Below, one piece after another: positions 56,745 to 64,000 of a stretch of 64,000 bases of DNA. Source of the DNA: Devosia sp. (lineage in GTDB: Bacteria > Pseudomonadota > Alphaproteobacteria > Rhizobiales > Devosiaceae); the NCBI RefSeq assembly GCF_025809055.1, contig NZ_CP075529.1, forward strand, positions 248,001 through 312,000, given 5' to 3'. Numbering within the stretch: position 1 is the first letter of the stretch; the number at the start of each line of letters is the position of its first letter. Made by a program: the position numbers and the translations under genes. A model generated the notes under the pieces. That model was given only the letters and a program-made list of their open reading frames with translations, did no database searches and was not told the origin of the DNA.

Positions 56745-57620
56745 ATGCTGCGTGGTTCGATTACGGCTCTCATCACTCCCATGCGCGATGGGGCTGTGGA
56801 TGAGAAAGCCTTCGCGCGCTTTGTCGATTGGCAGATTGGCGAAGGCACGCATGGCCTGGTGCCGGTGGGCACGACCGGGGAAAGCCCCACGGTGAGCCAC
56901 GAAGAGCATCACCGCATCGTCGATATCTGCATCGAAGTGGCCAATGGTCGGGTGCCGGTCATTGCCGGGGCAGGGTCCAATGCCACTGCCGAGGCCGTGT
57001 CGCTGGCCCAGCATGCTGAAAAGGCCGGCGCCGATGCCGTGCTTTCGGTTGTGCCTTACTACAACAAGCCCAATCAGGAAGGCCTGTTCCAGCATTTTTC
57101 CGCCGTGGCGCGAGCCGTCGGCATTCCGGTCGTTCTCTACTCGGTGCCGAGCCGGACGACGGTCGACCTCACCGTCGACACCATCGTGCGCCTGCGCGAG
57201 GCCCATTCCAACATCATAGGGGTCAAGGACGCGACTGGCAGCATGGAGCGGGCCAGCATGCAGCGGGTGCGTCTGGGCAAGGACTTTGTGCTTCTTTCAG
57301 GCGATGACAGCACCGCCCTTGGCTTCAATGCCCATGGCGGTCATGGCTGCATTTCCGTCACGGCCAATGTCGCGCCGCGCCTGTTCTCGCAAATGCAGGA
57401 ACTGTCCCTGGCGGGTGATTTCGTCGGCGCGCGCGAAATCAACGACAAGCTGGTTTACCTGCATCGGGACCTGTTCATGGAGCCCAATCCGTCACCGGCC
57501 AAGTATGTGGCGAACCGGCTGAACCTCTGCGCCAACGAAATGCGCCTGCCACTGGTGCCGGTCAGCAAGTCCACCCAGGACGCCATGGACTTTGCAATGG
57601 GCCACGCAGGCCTTATCTAG
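56745..57620 (+). CDS. dapA: 4-hydroxy-tetrahydrodipicolinate synthase
   Basis: A 291-residue DapA of normal length. The N-terminus 'GSITALITPMRDGAVDEKAF' and 'GLVPVGTTGESPTVSHEEH' (with the TTGE pyruvate site), Tyr in 'PVVLYSVPSRT' and the Schiff-base Lys in 'NIIGVKDATGSMERA' are all present. It condenses pyruvate with aspartate semialdehyde in lysine and diaminopimelate synthesis. GAGG precedes ATG 56745. It is followed by smpB, a common order in alphaproteobacteria. Confidence 0.96.
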   Translation: MLRGSITALITPMRDGAVDEKAFARFVDWQIGEGTHGLVPVGTTGESPTVSHEEHHRIVDICIEVANGRVPVIAGAGSNATAEAVSLAQHAEKAGADAVLSVVPYYNKPNQEGLFQHFSAVARAVGIPVVLYSVPSRTTVDLTVDTIVRLREAHSNIIGVKDATGSMERASMQRVRLGKDFVLLSGDDSTALGFNAHGGHGCISVTANVAPRLFSQMQELSLAGDFVGAREINDKLVYLHRDLFMEPNPSPAKYVANRLNLCANEMRLPLVPVSKSTQDAMDFAMGHAGLI

Positions 57621-57662
57621 GGTCGGAAGGCAACCTTTATTGCCCCCGCGCGTCAGTGTTCG

Positions 57663-57687
57663 AGCCCTTCGCACACCGCGAAGGGCT
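57663..57687 (+). terminator. Hairpin between dapA and smpB
   Basis: AGCCCTTCG pairs with CGAAGGGCT around a 7-nt loop, 43 bases after the dapA stop and 26 before the smpB start. There is no strong T-run, so partial termination or processing is possible. Confidence 0.5.
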
Positions 57688-57712
57688 ACCCATTTACTCA
57701 AGCAACCGACCC

Positions 57713-58213
57713 ATGGCCGCCAGCAAGAACGACAAGAACAAGAACGGATGGATCAGCCACGGCCAGGTGGCTGAAAACCGGCGTGCGCGGTTCGACTATG
57801 AGATCGGCGACACCATCGAGGCCGGGATTGTCCTCACCGGCACCGAGGTGAAATCGCTTCGCCTCGGCAAGGCGCAGATCGCCGAGTCCTATGCGTCGCC
57901 GGAAAAGGGCGAACTCTGGCTGATCAATGCCCACATTCCCGAATACCTCCAGGCGAACCGCTTCAACCACGAGGAAAAGCGGCCGCGCAAGCTGCTGGTG
58001 TCCAAAAAGCAATTGTCCAAGCTCGATCAGGAAGTGGCGCGCGCCGGCAATACCATCGTGCCGCTAAAACTCTATTTCAATGACCAGGGCAAGGCCAAGC
58101 TGCTGATCGGCATCGGCAAGGGCAAGAAGAACTTCGACAAACGCGCCACCAGCCGCGATCGCGACTGGAACCGCGACAAGGCCCGCATCATGAAAGAAGG
58201 CGGCCGCGGCTAA
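57713..58213 (+). CDS. smpB: SsrA-binding protein SmpB
   Basis: A 166-residue SmpB, slightly longer than average because of the basic tail. 'VAENRRARFDYEIGDTIEAG' and 'IVLTGTEVKSLRLGKAQIAE' are the conserved beginning, and 'AHIPEYLQANRFNHEEKRPR' and 'KLLIGIGKGKKNFDKRA' complete the fold. It binds tmRNA and brings it to stalled ribosomes. The chosen start (57713) gives the usual N-terminus. tmRNA itself is not in this window. Confidence 0.97.
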   Translation: MAASKNDKNKNGWISHGQVAENRRARFDYEIGDTIEAGIVLTGTEVKSLRLGKAQIAESYASPEKGELWLINAHIPEYLQANRFNHEEKRPRKLLVSKKQLSKLDQEVARAGNTIVPLKLYFNDQGKAKLLIGIGKGKKNFDKRATSRDRDWNRDKARIMKEGGRG

Positions 58214-58239
58214 ACGAGCCGGCGCGCACGGCCGTCACC

Positions 58240-58393
58240 TCTTCTCCTCCCCCTCCTTCAGGGGGAGGCCGGGTGGGGGTGCTCCCCGGCACACTCTGAA
58301 TTCTGTGCCTAAGCCCTCACAATATAGCCGCCACACCAATTCCTCGGCTCCATCGCCCCCTCGCCCCTCTGGGGAGAGGGCCGGGGTGAGGGG
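58240..58393. repeat. GC-rich dispersed intergenic repeat (copy B)
   Basis: The first part holds a hairpin of CCTCCCCCT with AGGGGGAGG followed by a CCGGGTGGGGGTGCTCCCCG segment. The second (58348-58393) is a near copy of 50950-50995, with a palindromic CCCCTCTGGGGAGAGGG core. No coding sequence is seen. Confidence 0.65.
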
Positions 58394-58467
58394 TGCAGAC
58401 CCTCGGCAGAGGCACGACTCTGCCCCCATCCGGCACCCTCGATCCGGCACTATCAGACCAAAAAAGC

Positions 58468-59019
58468 CTAAGCCTCGACCGGCCTCTGCGCCTGCGGGCG
58501 TCCGACGGTCTTCGCCAATTCGGCCACATCCAGGAAGTAATCCGCCTGCCGCCGCAGGTCGTCCGAAATCATCGGCGTGGATGTCGTCAGCGTCGAAACG
58601 ACTGTCACCCGTTTGCCCTTGCGCTGCAGCGCGGCAACCAGTGCAGTGAAGTCACCGTCCCCGGAAAACAGGATCAGGTGATCGAAATAGGGCGATAGCT
58701 CGAGGGCATCCACCGTGAGCTCGATGTCCATGTTGCCCTTGACCTTCCGGCGCCCGGCGGCATCGGTGAATTCCTTGGCCGGCTTGGTCACCACCGTATA
58801 GCCATTGTAGTCGAGCCAATCGATCAGCGGCCGTATCGAGGAATATTCCTGATCCTCGACCAGCGCCGTATAATAGTTTGCCCGCAGCAGATAGGCCTTG
58901 CTGCCGAACTCGGTCAACAGCTTCCGATAGTCTATGTCTATGCCGATTGCTTTAGAGGTGGCGTATAGATTGGCGCCGTCGATGAAAAGCGCGATCTTTT
59001 CTCTCGGATCAATAGCCAT
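58468..59019 (-). CDS. NYN domain (LabA/DUF88-like) protein
   Basis: A 183-residue NYN (PIN-like) nuclease-fold protein. The first conserved Asp is in 'KIALFIDGANLYATSKAIGI', another acidic cluster is in 'KGNMDIELTVDALELSPYFD', and 'LILFSGDGDFTALVAALQRK' carries the third. These acidic residues bind metal in NYN nucleases. The length and order match LabA-type members. The substrate is likely RNA but is unknown. ATG at 59019 is chosen over upstream codons because the fold begins nine residues later. Confidence 0.87.
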   Translation of the reverse strand: MAIDPREKIALFIDGANLYATSKAIGIDIDYRKLLTEFGSKAYLLRANYYTALVEDQEYSSIRPLIDWLDYNGYTVVTKPAKEFTDAAGRRKVKGNMDIELTVDALELSPYFDHLILFSGDGDFTALVAALQRKGKRVTVVSTLTTSTPMISDDLRRQADYFLDVAELAKTVGRPQAQRPVEA

Positions 59020-59237
59020 GCTGAAATGTGTTCCTGAAAAATGGCTTGTGCGGCAGGTGGATACTTCCATCTACCCTGAAAAATAGCGGCGCAGCCCGCC
59101 CTTGCCGCTTAAGTTCGGTATTCGCATATTTTCGCTGCTGCGACAAGTTGGACGCTGGGCGGGGGAGGGCGTCCTTGTGTTTGCTGGCTGCATGATGTAT
59201 TGCGAGCCTTCATTTCCGAAAAATTTTGGAGACGTTC

Positions 59238-59606
59238 GTGGCACGCGTCACCGTTGAAGACTGCATTGAGAAGGTCGACAATCGTTTCGACCTCGTTCTG
59301 ATGGCCGCTCATCGCGCGCGCATGATTTCGTCCGGCGCGCAGATCACCGTGCCGCGCGACAACGACAAGAACCCAGTCGTTGCCCTGCGCGAAATCGGTG
59401 ATGGCACCATTTCGCCCGAAGACCTGCACGAGGATCTGATCCACTCGCTGCAGAAATATGTCGAGGTCGACGAGCCCGAGAACAGCGCCGCTCCGATGAT
59501 CGAGAGCGCCGGCGACGATGATTCGATCAATTTCGACACCATCAGCGAAGAAGAGCTGCTGCGCGGCATCGAAAGCCTCGCCCCGCCCGAACGCCGGGAT
59601 GACTAG
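59238..59606 (+). CDS. rpoZ: DNA-directed RNA polymerase subunit omega
   Basis: A 122-residue omega subunit. 'ARVTVEDCIEKVDNRFDLVL' and 'AAHRARMISSGAQITVPRDN' followed by 'KNPVVALREI' are the conserved core. An acidic C-terminal tail, as in other alphaproteobacteria, makes it longer than the E. coli protein. GTG at 59238 gives the usual (M)ARVTVED start and follows GGAG; a TTG four codons upstream is less likely. It precedes the (p)ppGpp synthetase gene, as in most Rhizobiales. Confidence 0.96.
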   Translation: MARVTVEDCIEKVDNRFDLVLMAAHRARMISSGAQITVPRDNDKNPVVALREIGDGTISPEDLHEDLIHSLQKYVEVDEPENSAAPMIESAGDDDSINFDTISEEELLRGIESLAPPERRDD

Positions 59607-59706
59607 TCTGCGTCTTGCAAATCTCTCCAGTGGAGAGATTTGAGCAGACTAGGCCATGAGACTTCGATCCGTGCCGAAGGCAAAATCGTCCCTGTGGGAC
59701 GATTTT
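59603..59706. repeat. Double perfect-hairpin intergenic element
   Basis: CAAATCTCTCC-AGT-GGAGAGATTTG (59618-59642) is enclosed by CTAGTCTG/CAGACTAG. It is followed by AAAATCGTCCC-TGT-GGGACGATTTT (59682-59706). Each stem is 11 bp and perfect with a 3-nt loop. The element overlaps the rpoZ stop and has no coding role. Similar hairpins are common in Rhizobiales intergenes. Confidence 0.65.
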
Positions 59707-59780
59707 AGGTGAGAAGGCCACGAGAGCTATGCTCGAGTGGCACGCACCAGCCTTGCGGCGCCAGCCGATCCGATTATATC

Positions 59781-59812
59781 AAGAGCGTCCGGCATGCGTC
59801 GGACGCTCTTTT
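59781..59812 (+). terminator. Rho-independent terminator before rsh
   Basis: AAGAGCGTCC and GGACGCTCTT form a 10-bp stem with a 10-nt loop followed by TTC/ATTT, so rpoZ transcription may end here and rsh be expressed from a nearby promoter. Confidence 0.65.
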
Positions 59813-59863
59813 CATTTCCAATCAAAGCGCTAAGCTCATTCCCGAGAGCGAGCGGCTACCCCA

Positions 59864-62143
59864 ATGATGCGTCAGTACGAACTCGTCGAGCGCGTTCAGG
59901 CCTATAACCCGAACGCCGACGAGCAGTTGTTGAATAAGGCCTATGTGTACGCCATGCAGAAGCATGGCTCGCAAAAGCGCGCCTCCGGCGATCCCTATTT
60001 CAATCACCCGCTGGAAGTCGCGGCCATCCTCACCGAGCTCAAGCTCGATGATGCGTCCATCGCCGTGGGGCTCCTGCACGATACCATCGAGGACACCGAC
60101 GCCACCCGCGCTGAGATCGATCAGCTGTTCGGTTCGGAAATCGCCGCCATCGTCGATGGCCTGACCAAGATCGAGCGGCTCAATCTGATGTCGCGCGAGG
60201 AAGCCCAGGCCGAAAACCTGCGCAAGCTCCTGCTCGCCATCAGCCAGGATGTGCGGGTTCTCCTGGTCAAGTTGGCCGACCGCCTCCACAACATGCGCAC
60301 CCTGCAATATGTGCCGCCCGAAAAGCAGCGCCGCATTGCCCAGGAAACCATGGATATCTATGCCCCGCTCGCCGGCCGCATGGGTATGCAGGATTTGCGC
60401 AATGAGCTCGAGGACCTGTCCTTCCGCATCCTCCAGCCGGATCACTATGAAGCCATCACGGCGCGTCTCGAGCAGATGCAGGCCGACTACCGCGAAACCA
60501 TCGATACCATCACCGCCGAATTGACCGACCTGCTCGGCGAAGCCGGCATCGCGGCGCGGGTCAAGGCGCGGGTGAAGTCACCCTATTCGATCTTCTCCAA
60601 GATCGAGCGCAAGTCGATCGCCCTCGAACAGCTGTCCGACATGATCGGCTTCCGCGTCGTGGTTGGATCGCTCGAAGAGTGCTACCGCACCGTGGGTCTC
60701 ATCCATACCCAGTGGAAAGTCGTCCCGGGCCGCTTCAAGGACTATATCTCGGTCCCCAAGCACAACGACTACCAGTCCATCCACACCACCATTGTCGGGC
60801 CCAGCCGGCAGCGCGTCGAGCTGCAGATCCGCACCGAGGACATGGATCGCATTGCCGAATTCGGCATCGCCGCCCATGCCCTCTACAAGGATGGCGCCTC
60901 GGCCAATCTCGGCCGCATCGAGATGGAGTCGCACGCCTATGGCTCCCTGCGGCAGACCATCAGCCACCTGACCTCGGGCATCGCCTCCGAGGACTTTCTC
61001 GAATACACCAAGCTTGAGCTGTTTCAGGATCAGGTGTTCTGCTTCACCCCGCGCGGCCGCCTGATCGCGCTGCCACGTGGCGCTACCCCGATCGATTTCG
61101 CCTATGCGCTGCACACCGACATCGGTGACACCTGCGTCGGCGCCAAGATCAACGGCCTGATCCTGCCGCTGGTGACCCAGCTGCGCTCCGGCGACGAAGT
61201 CGAAATCCTGCGCGATCAGAATCATCGCCCGCCGTCCAACTGGATCGGCATTGCCGCCACCGGCAAGGCCCGCGCCGCCATCCGCCGCGCCGTGCGTCAG
61301 GCTGCGGCTCAGCGCGCCTTTGCCCTGGGTGAGCACGTGCTCAACATGATGCTCGAACGCGAAGGCGTCATGCTCGACGAGGCCGAGGGCAAGGCCCTGG
61401 CCGAGGCGCTGGCGCAGCCCAGCAAGCGTGACCTGCTGGTCGCCGTGGGCGAGGGCAAGGTCGGCTCGGAACCTCTGGCCACGGCGCTGGAGCAGGTCAA
61501 GGGCATCCGCAAGCGCCGCCGCAAACTCGACCTGCCGGTCGCCGATACGGCGGACGGGTGGTTTGCTCTGCGCGCCGTCGAGCATTTCCGCTTCCGCGTG
61601 CCGGGCGGCCAGAAAGCCGGGCCCCAGGCGACCGCAGCGCTCAACCAGCTCGATTTCCACACCCCGGTGCAATTGTCCAATGAGGGCGTCGTTCCGGGCG
61701 ATCGGCTTGTGGGGATCCTGCAGCCTGATGAGCCTCTGCGGGTCTTCCCGATCCACTCCGATGCGCTCAACGCGCTTTACGACAGCGACGTCGCCTGGGT
61801 CGATGTGCGCTGGAACCTTACTGGCTCCGAGGAGCGCCTTTACCCCTCGGTGATCTCCATGGAATCGGTGAACAGGCCCGGTTCCCTGGCGCAGATTTCC
61901 TCGGCCATTGCCGCCTGCGACGCCAACATCAACAATCTGGTCATGCGGATGATTTCGCCCGACTTCCACCAGATGATCTTCGAAATCGAGGTGCGCGACC
62001 TTGCGCAACTCACCGATGTTCTGGCAACCCTCAAGCGCAGCCCCGGCCTTTCCGCCGTCCAGCGGGCGGGACTGCGTGAGGCGGGGATGATCTCCACGCT
62101 GGAATGGGATGGCAGTATCGACAGGAGTTCGCGCGATGACTAG
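59864..62143 (+). CDS. rsh: Bifunctional (p)ppGpp synthetase/hydrolase (RelA/SpoT homologue)
   Basis: A 759-residue Rsh. The N-terminal HD hydrolase has His in 'FNHPLEVAAILTELKL' and the HD pair in 'GLLHDTIEDTDATR'. The synthetase has 'SPYSIFSKIERKSIALEQLS' and 'YQSIHTTIVGPSRQRVELQI'. A TGS domain ('IALPRGATPIDFAYALHTDI') and a C-terminal ACT domain ('NRPGSLAQISSAIAACDANI') complete the full-length architecture. It both makes and degrades the stringent-response alarmone. ATG at 59864, with a second ATG next to it. It overlaps pyrE by eight bases. Confidence 0.97.
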   Translation: MMRQYELVERVQAYNPNADEQLLNKAYVYAMQKHGSQKRASGDPYFNHPLEVAAILTELKLDDASIAVGLLHDTIEDTDATRAEIDQLFGSEIAAIVDGLTKIERLNLMSREEAQAENLRKLLLAISQDVRVLLVKLADRLHNMRTLQYVPPEKQRRIAQETMDIYAPLAGRMGMQDLRNELEDLSFRILQPDHYEAITARLEQMQADYRETIDTITAELTDLLGEAGIAARVKARVKSPYSIFSKIERKSIALEQLSDMIGFRVVVGSLEECYRTVGLIHTQWKVVPGRFKDYISVPKHNDYQSIHTTIVGPSRQRVELQIRTEDMDRIAEFGIAAHALYKDGASANLGRIEMESHAYGSLRQTISHLTSGIASEDFLEYTKLELFQDQVFCFTPRGRLIALPRGATPIDFAYALHTDIGDTCVGAKINGLILPLVTQLRSGDEVEILRDQNHRPPSNWIGIAATGKARAAIRRAVRQAAAQRAFALGEHVLNMMLEREGVMLDEAEGKALAEALAQPSKRDLLVAVGEGKVGSEPLATALEQVKGIRKRRRKLDLPVADTADGWFALRAVEHFRFRVPGGQKAGPQATAALNQLDFHTPVQLSNEGVVPGDRLVGILQPDEPLRVFPIHSDALNALYDSDVAWVDVRWNLTGSEERLYPSVISMESVNRPGSLAQISSAIAACDANINNLVMRMISPDFHQMIFEIEVRDLAQLTDVLATLKRSPGLSAVQRAGLREAGMISTLEWDGSIDRSSRDD

Positions 62144-62726
62144 GGACGAAGTATTGGATGTCTTCCGCCGGTGCGGCGCCATGCTGGAAGGTCACTTCAT
62201 TCTGTCCTCCGGCCTGCGCTCCCCGGTTTTCCTGCAGAAGGCCAAGGTGTTCCAATACGCTGCGGAAACCGAAGTGCTGTGCAAGGCGCTGGCCGATCGT
62301 GTCCGTGCCGAAGTCCCGGGCGTCACCAAGGTGGTTTCTCCCGCCATTGGTGGCATCATTCCCGGTTACGAGACCGCGCGCCACCTCGGCGTGCCCGCGC
62401 TCTACACCGAGCGCGTCGAAGGCCAGTTCGAGCTGCGTCGCGGCTTTGAGATCGCCGCCGATGATGAGGTCGTCGTCGTCGAGGACATTGTCTCGACGGG
62501 CCTGTCGATCCGCGAATGCGTTGCCGCCCTGCGTGGTATCGGCGCCAATGTCGTTGCCGCCGCCTGCCTTATCGATCGCTCGGGCGGCGAGGCCGACGTG
62601 GGCGTGCCGCTGATCAGCCTCATCGAATTCAAGGTCCCCGCCTATCCCGCCGATCAACTACCCCCCGAACTGGCCGCCATTCCACCCGTCAAACCCGGCA
62701 GCCGTGGCATTCAGGGCGTGAAGTAG
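62136..62726 (+). CDS. pyrE: Orotate phosphoribosyltransferase
   Basis: A 196-residue PyrE of type I fold. 'GAMLEGHFILSSGLRSPVFL' opens the active site and 'VVSPAIGGIIPGYETARHLG' is the phosphate loop. The PRPP motif is 'VVVVEDIVSTGLSIRECVAA', and a flexible catalytic loop lies around 'YTERVEGQFELRRGFEI'. It forms orotidine 5'-monophosphate in pyrimidine synthesis. The start at 62136 overlaps the rsh stop and follows AGGAG. Confidence 0.95.
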   Translation: MTRDEVLDVFRRCGAMLEGHFILSSGLRSPVFLQKAKVFQYAAETEVLCKALADRVRAEVPGVTKVVSPAIGGIIPGYETARHLGVPALYTERVEGQFELRRGFEIAADDEVVVVEDIVSTGLSIRECVAALRGIGANVVAAACLIDRSGGEADVGVPLISLIEFKVPAYPADQLPPELAAIPPVKPGSRGIQGVK

Positions 62727-62732
62727 ATGACG

Positions 62733-62866
62733 ATTTCCCCCTCATCCGGCGCTTCGCGCCACCTTCTCCCCGAGAGGGGGAAGAATGGCATCGCGTCCGC
62801 CTCTATTCCTCTCCCTCTCGGGGAGAGGGTGGATCGGTCGCAGACCGAGACGGGTGAGGGGGGGGC
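62733..62866. repeat. GC-rich dispersed intergenic repeat (copy C)
   Basis: CCCCCTCATCCGGCGCTTCG is followed by a CTTCTCCCCGAGAGGGG-type hairpin, a second hairpin CCTCTCCCTCTCGGGGAGAG and an ending GGTGAGGGGG. Such elements are common between genes in these genomes. It separates pyrE from acpS. Confidence 0.65.
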
Positions 62867-62890
62867 CTCGCCAAGTACGGAGCCAACCTC

Positions 62891-63298
62891 ATGATCGTCG
62901 GCCTCGGCTCGGACCTGATCCAGATTCACCGCGTCCAGGAAACGCTGGACCGCCACGGCGAGCGCTTCACCAATCGCTGCTTTACCGAGATCGAGCGTCG
63001 CAAGTCCGACCGGCGCGCCCAGCGAGCCGCATCCTACGCCAAGCGCTTCGCTGCCAAGGAAGCCGTGTCCAAGGCCCTCGGCACCGGCATCAGCCATGGC
63101 GTCTATTGGCGCGACATGGGCGTGGTCAATCTGCCGTCTGGCAAGCCGACCATGCATCTGACCAATGGAGCCGCGCGGGCATTGGCCCGGCTTGTACCGG
63201 CCGGGCACGAGCCCCATATCCACCTGACCATCACCGATGATGCGGGGCTCGCACAGGCCTTCGTCATCATCGAGGCCCTGCCTACCGCGACCCGTTGA
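62891..63298 (+). CDS. acpS: Holo-[acyl-carrier-protein] synthase
   Basis: A 135-residue AcpS. The N-terminus 'MIVGLGSDLIQIHRVQETLD' carries the metal-binding Asp and 'YAKRFAAKEAVSKALGTGIS' the second conserved Glu and Lys. The late 'HIHLTITDDAGLAQAFVIIE' ends the fold. It transfers 4'-phosphopantetheine from CoA to acyl carrier protein. ATG at 62891. In the usual Rhizobiales order it is followed by lepB. Confidence 0.95.
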   Translation: MIVGLGSDLIQIHRVQETLDRHGERFTNRCFTEIERRKSDRRAQRAASYAKRFAAKEAVSKALGTGISHGVYWRDMGVVNLPSGKPTMHLTNGAARALARLVPAGHEPHIHLTITDDAGLAQAFVIIEALPTATR

Positions 63299-63350
63299 CC
63301 CGGCGCCGGCAAACGCCTAACCCTTGCCCACCGCATTTTCGGGGACATCC

Positions 63351-64000
63351 ATGAGCCAGCCTGCCGATAAGACCAAGGTAAAATCCGCCGCCAGCGAGTG
63401 GTGGGATACCTTTATCGTCATCATCGAGGCGCTGTTGATCGCCATCGTGCTGCGGTTCTTCCTGTTCCAGCCGTTCTCCATTCCGACGGCGTCCATGCAA
63501 CAGACCCTGATGATCGGCGACTATTTCATCGCCAACAAGTTCGTCTGGGGCTACGGCAAGCATTCCTTCTCGCTCGGCCGCTACGGCGATTTCGCGCTGC
63601 TCGATTTCGAACTGCCGATCTCCAACCGCATATTCGGGCGCGAGCCACTGCGCGGTGATGTCGCCGTATTCCGTCCCGTCCCGCAGAACCTTGAATATAT
63701 CAAGCGCGTCGTCGGCATGCCGGGCGACACCATTCAGGTGCGCGAGGGTCGCCTCTACATCAACGGCACCATGGTCGAGCGTGAACTGCTCGGCACCCGG
63801 CTCGATACCGACAGCAATGGTGATACGCGCGAAGTCAGCGTCTATCGCGAAACCTTCCCCGAGGGATCCACGCACGTCATTCAGGAAATCGGCGACAACC
63901 TGCCGCTCGACAACACGCCCGAATATGTCGTGCCTGCCGGTCACTACTTCATGATGGGTGACAACCGCGACCGCTCCGCCGACAGCCGCGTGCTCAGCCA
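63351..64000 (+). CDS. lepB: Signal peptidase I, N-terminal part (runs off window)
   Basis: The gene starts at ATG 63351 and continues beyond 64000; 216 complete codons are visible. One membrane segment ('TFIVIIEALLIAIVLRFFLF') precedes the catalytic serine in 'PFSIPTASMQQTLMIGDY' (Ser48). The lysine general base is in 'LEYIKRVVGMPGDTI' (Lys118), and 'FMMGDNRDRSADSR' is the conserved late box. A ~35-residue insert between the two catalytic boxes is usual in alphaproteobacteria. It removes signal peptides from exported proteins. Confidence 0.96.
   Translation, partial: MSQPADKTKVKSAASEWWDTFIVIIEALLIAIVLRFFLFQPFSIPTASMQQTLMIGDYFIANKFVWGYGKHSFSLGRYGDFALLDFELPISNRIFGREPLRGDVAVFRPVPQNLEYIKRVVGMPGDTIQVREGRLYINGTMVERELLGTRLDTDSNGDTREVSVYRETFPEGSTHVIQEIGDNLPLDNTPEYVVPAGHYFMMGDNRDRSADSRVLS

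Noticed and set aside
60578..62182. A 534-codon open frame antisense to rsh
   Set aside because: It mirrors the rsh codons in GC-rich DNA, has no ribosome-binding site and no recognisable domain. The plus-strand rsh protein is unambiguous.
50950..62866. The three GC-rich intergenic repeats as CRISPR or mobile elements
   Set aside because: They are single dispersed copies with hairpins, no regular spacers, no terminal inverted repeats flanking a transposase and no cas genes.

Overview
The window is GC-rich, gene-dense DNA from an alphaproteobacterium, most likely Hyphomicrobiales (Devosia-like). The clues are the conserved rpoZ - bifunctional rsh - pyrE - acpS - lepB run at the right end, a Rhizobiales-type porin, an OmpA with repeated N-terminal modules, typical intergenic hairpin repeats, and many ABC uptake operons. 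The genus is an inference; no rRNA is present. I see no prophage, insertion sequence, CRISPR array or integrase.

Layout. 1-3300: the end of a molybdopterin oxidoreductase, a TauE/SafE exporter, two small proteins and tRNA-Ser(GCT). 3340-8970: an RpiR regulator with a 'ferric-type' ABC transporter and a histidine phosphatase, possibly for a phosphorylated compound. 9020-15550: a PAS-LuxR regulator divergent from a LivKGFHM-type transporter that ends in an alpha/beta hydrolase. 15658-17442: a periplasmic zinc protein fusing an AztD-like propeller, a His/Asp-rich linker and a ZinT domain, with Zur-like sites upstream. 18060-21160: mesX, mesD and a flavin reductase, behind a cobalamin riboswitch and a perfect 20-bp palindrome. 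21380-27380: a GntR-controlled aldehyde/sugar locus (SDR, aldehyde dehydrogenase, RbsABC-type transporter). 27397-38200: a LacI-controlled, probably nine-gene operon (transporter, GNAT, two GH63-like hydrolases flanking an SGNH hydrolase), divergent from an SDR and an SMP-30 lactonase. 38200-43350: a two-component locus with three similar dyad motifs, then a succinate-semialdehyde dehydrogenase. 43417-46680: ykoF-thiXZY behind a TPP riboswitch. 46823-50916: amino-sugar catabolism (murQ; nagR-nagB2-nagA). 51100-64000: an SDR, the porin with a structured leader, OmpA, an alpha/beta-hydrolase-fold protein lacking catalytic residues, dapA, smpB, a NYN protein, rpoZ, rsh, pyrE, acpS and the start of lepB.

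The left three quarters is nutrient capture: six ABC systems, mostly beside their own regulator and first catabolic enzymes. Four substrate-binding-protein genes are followed directly by strong hairpins, which probably set a high binding-protein to permease ratio. The right quarter is housekeeping. The most notable points are the B12-riboswitch-controlled, folate- and B12-independent methionine synthase operon with a flavin reductase next to it; the AztD-linker-ZinT fusion; the repeated TAGTAC-N4-GTnCTA-like dyads in the two-component locus; and the duplicated GH63/SGNH operon. All assignments come from reading the sequence and recalling families; no database search was possible.
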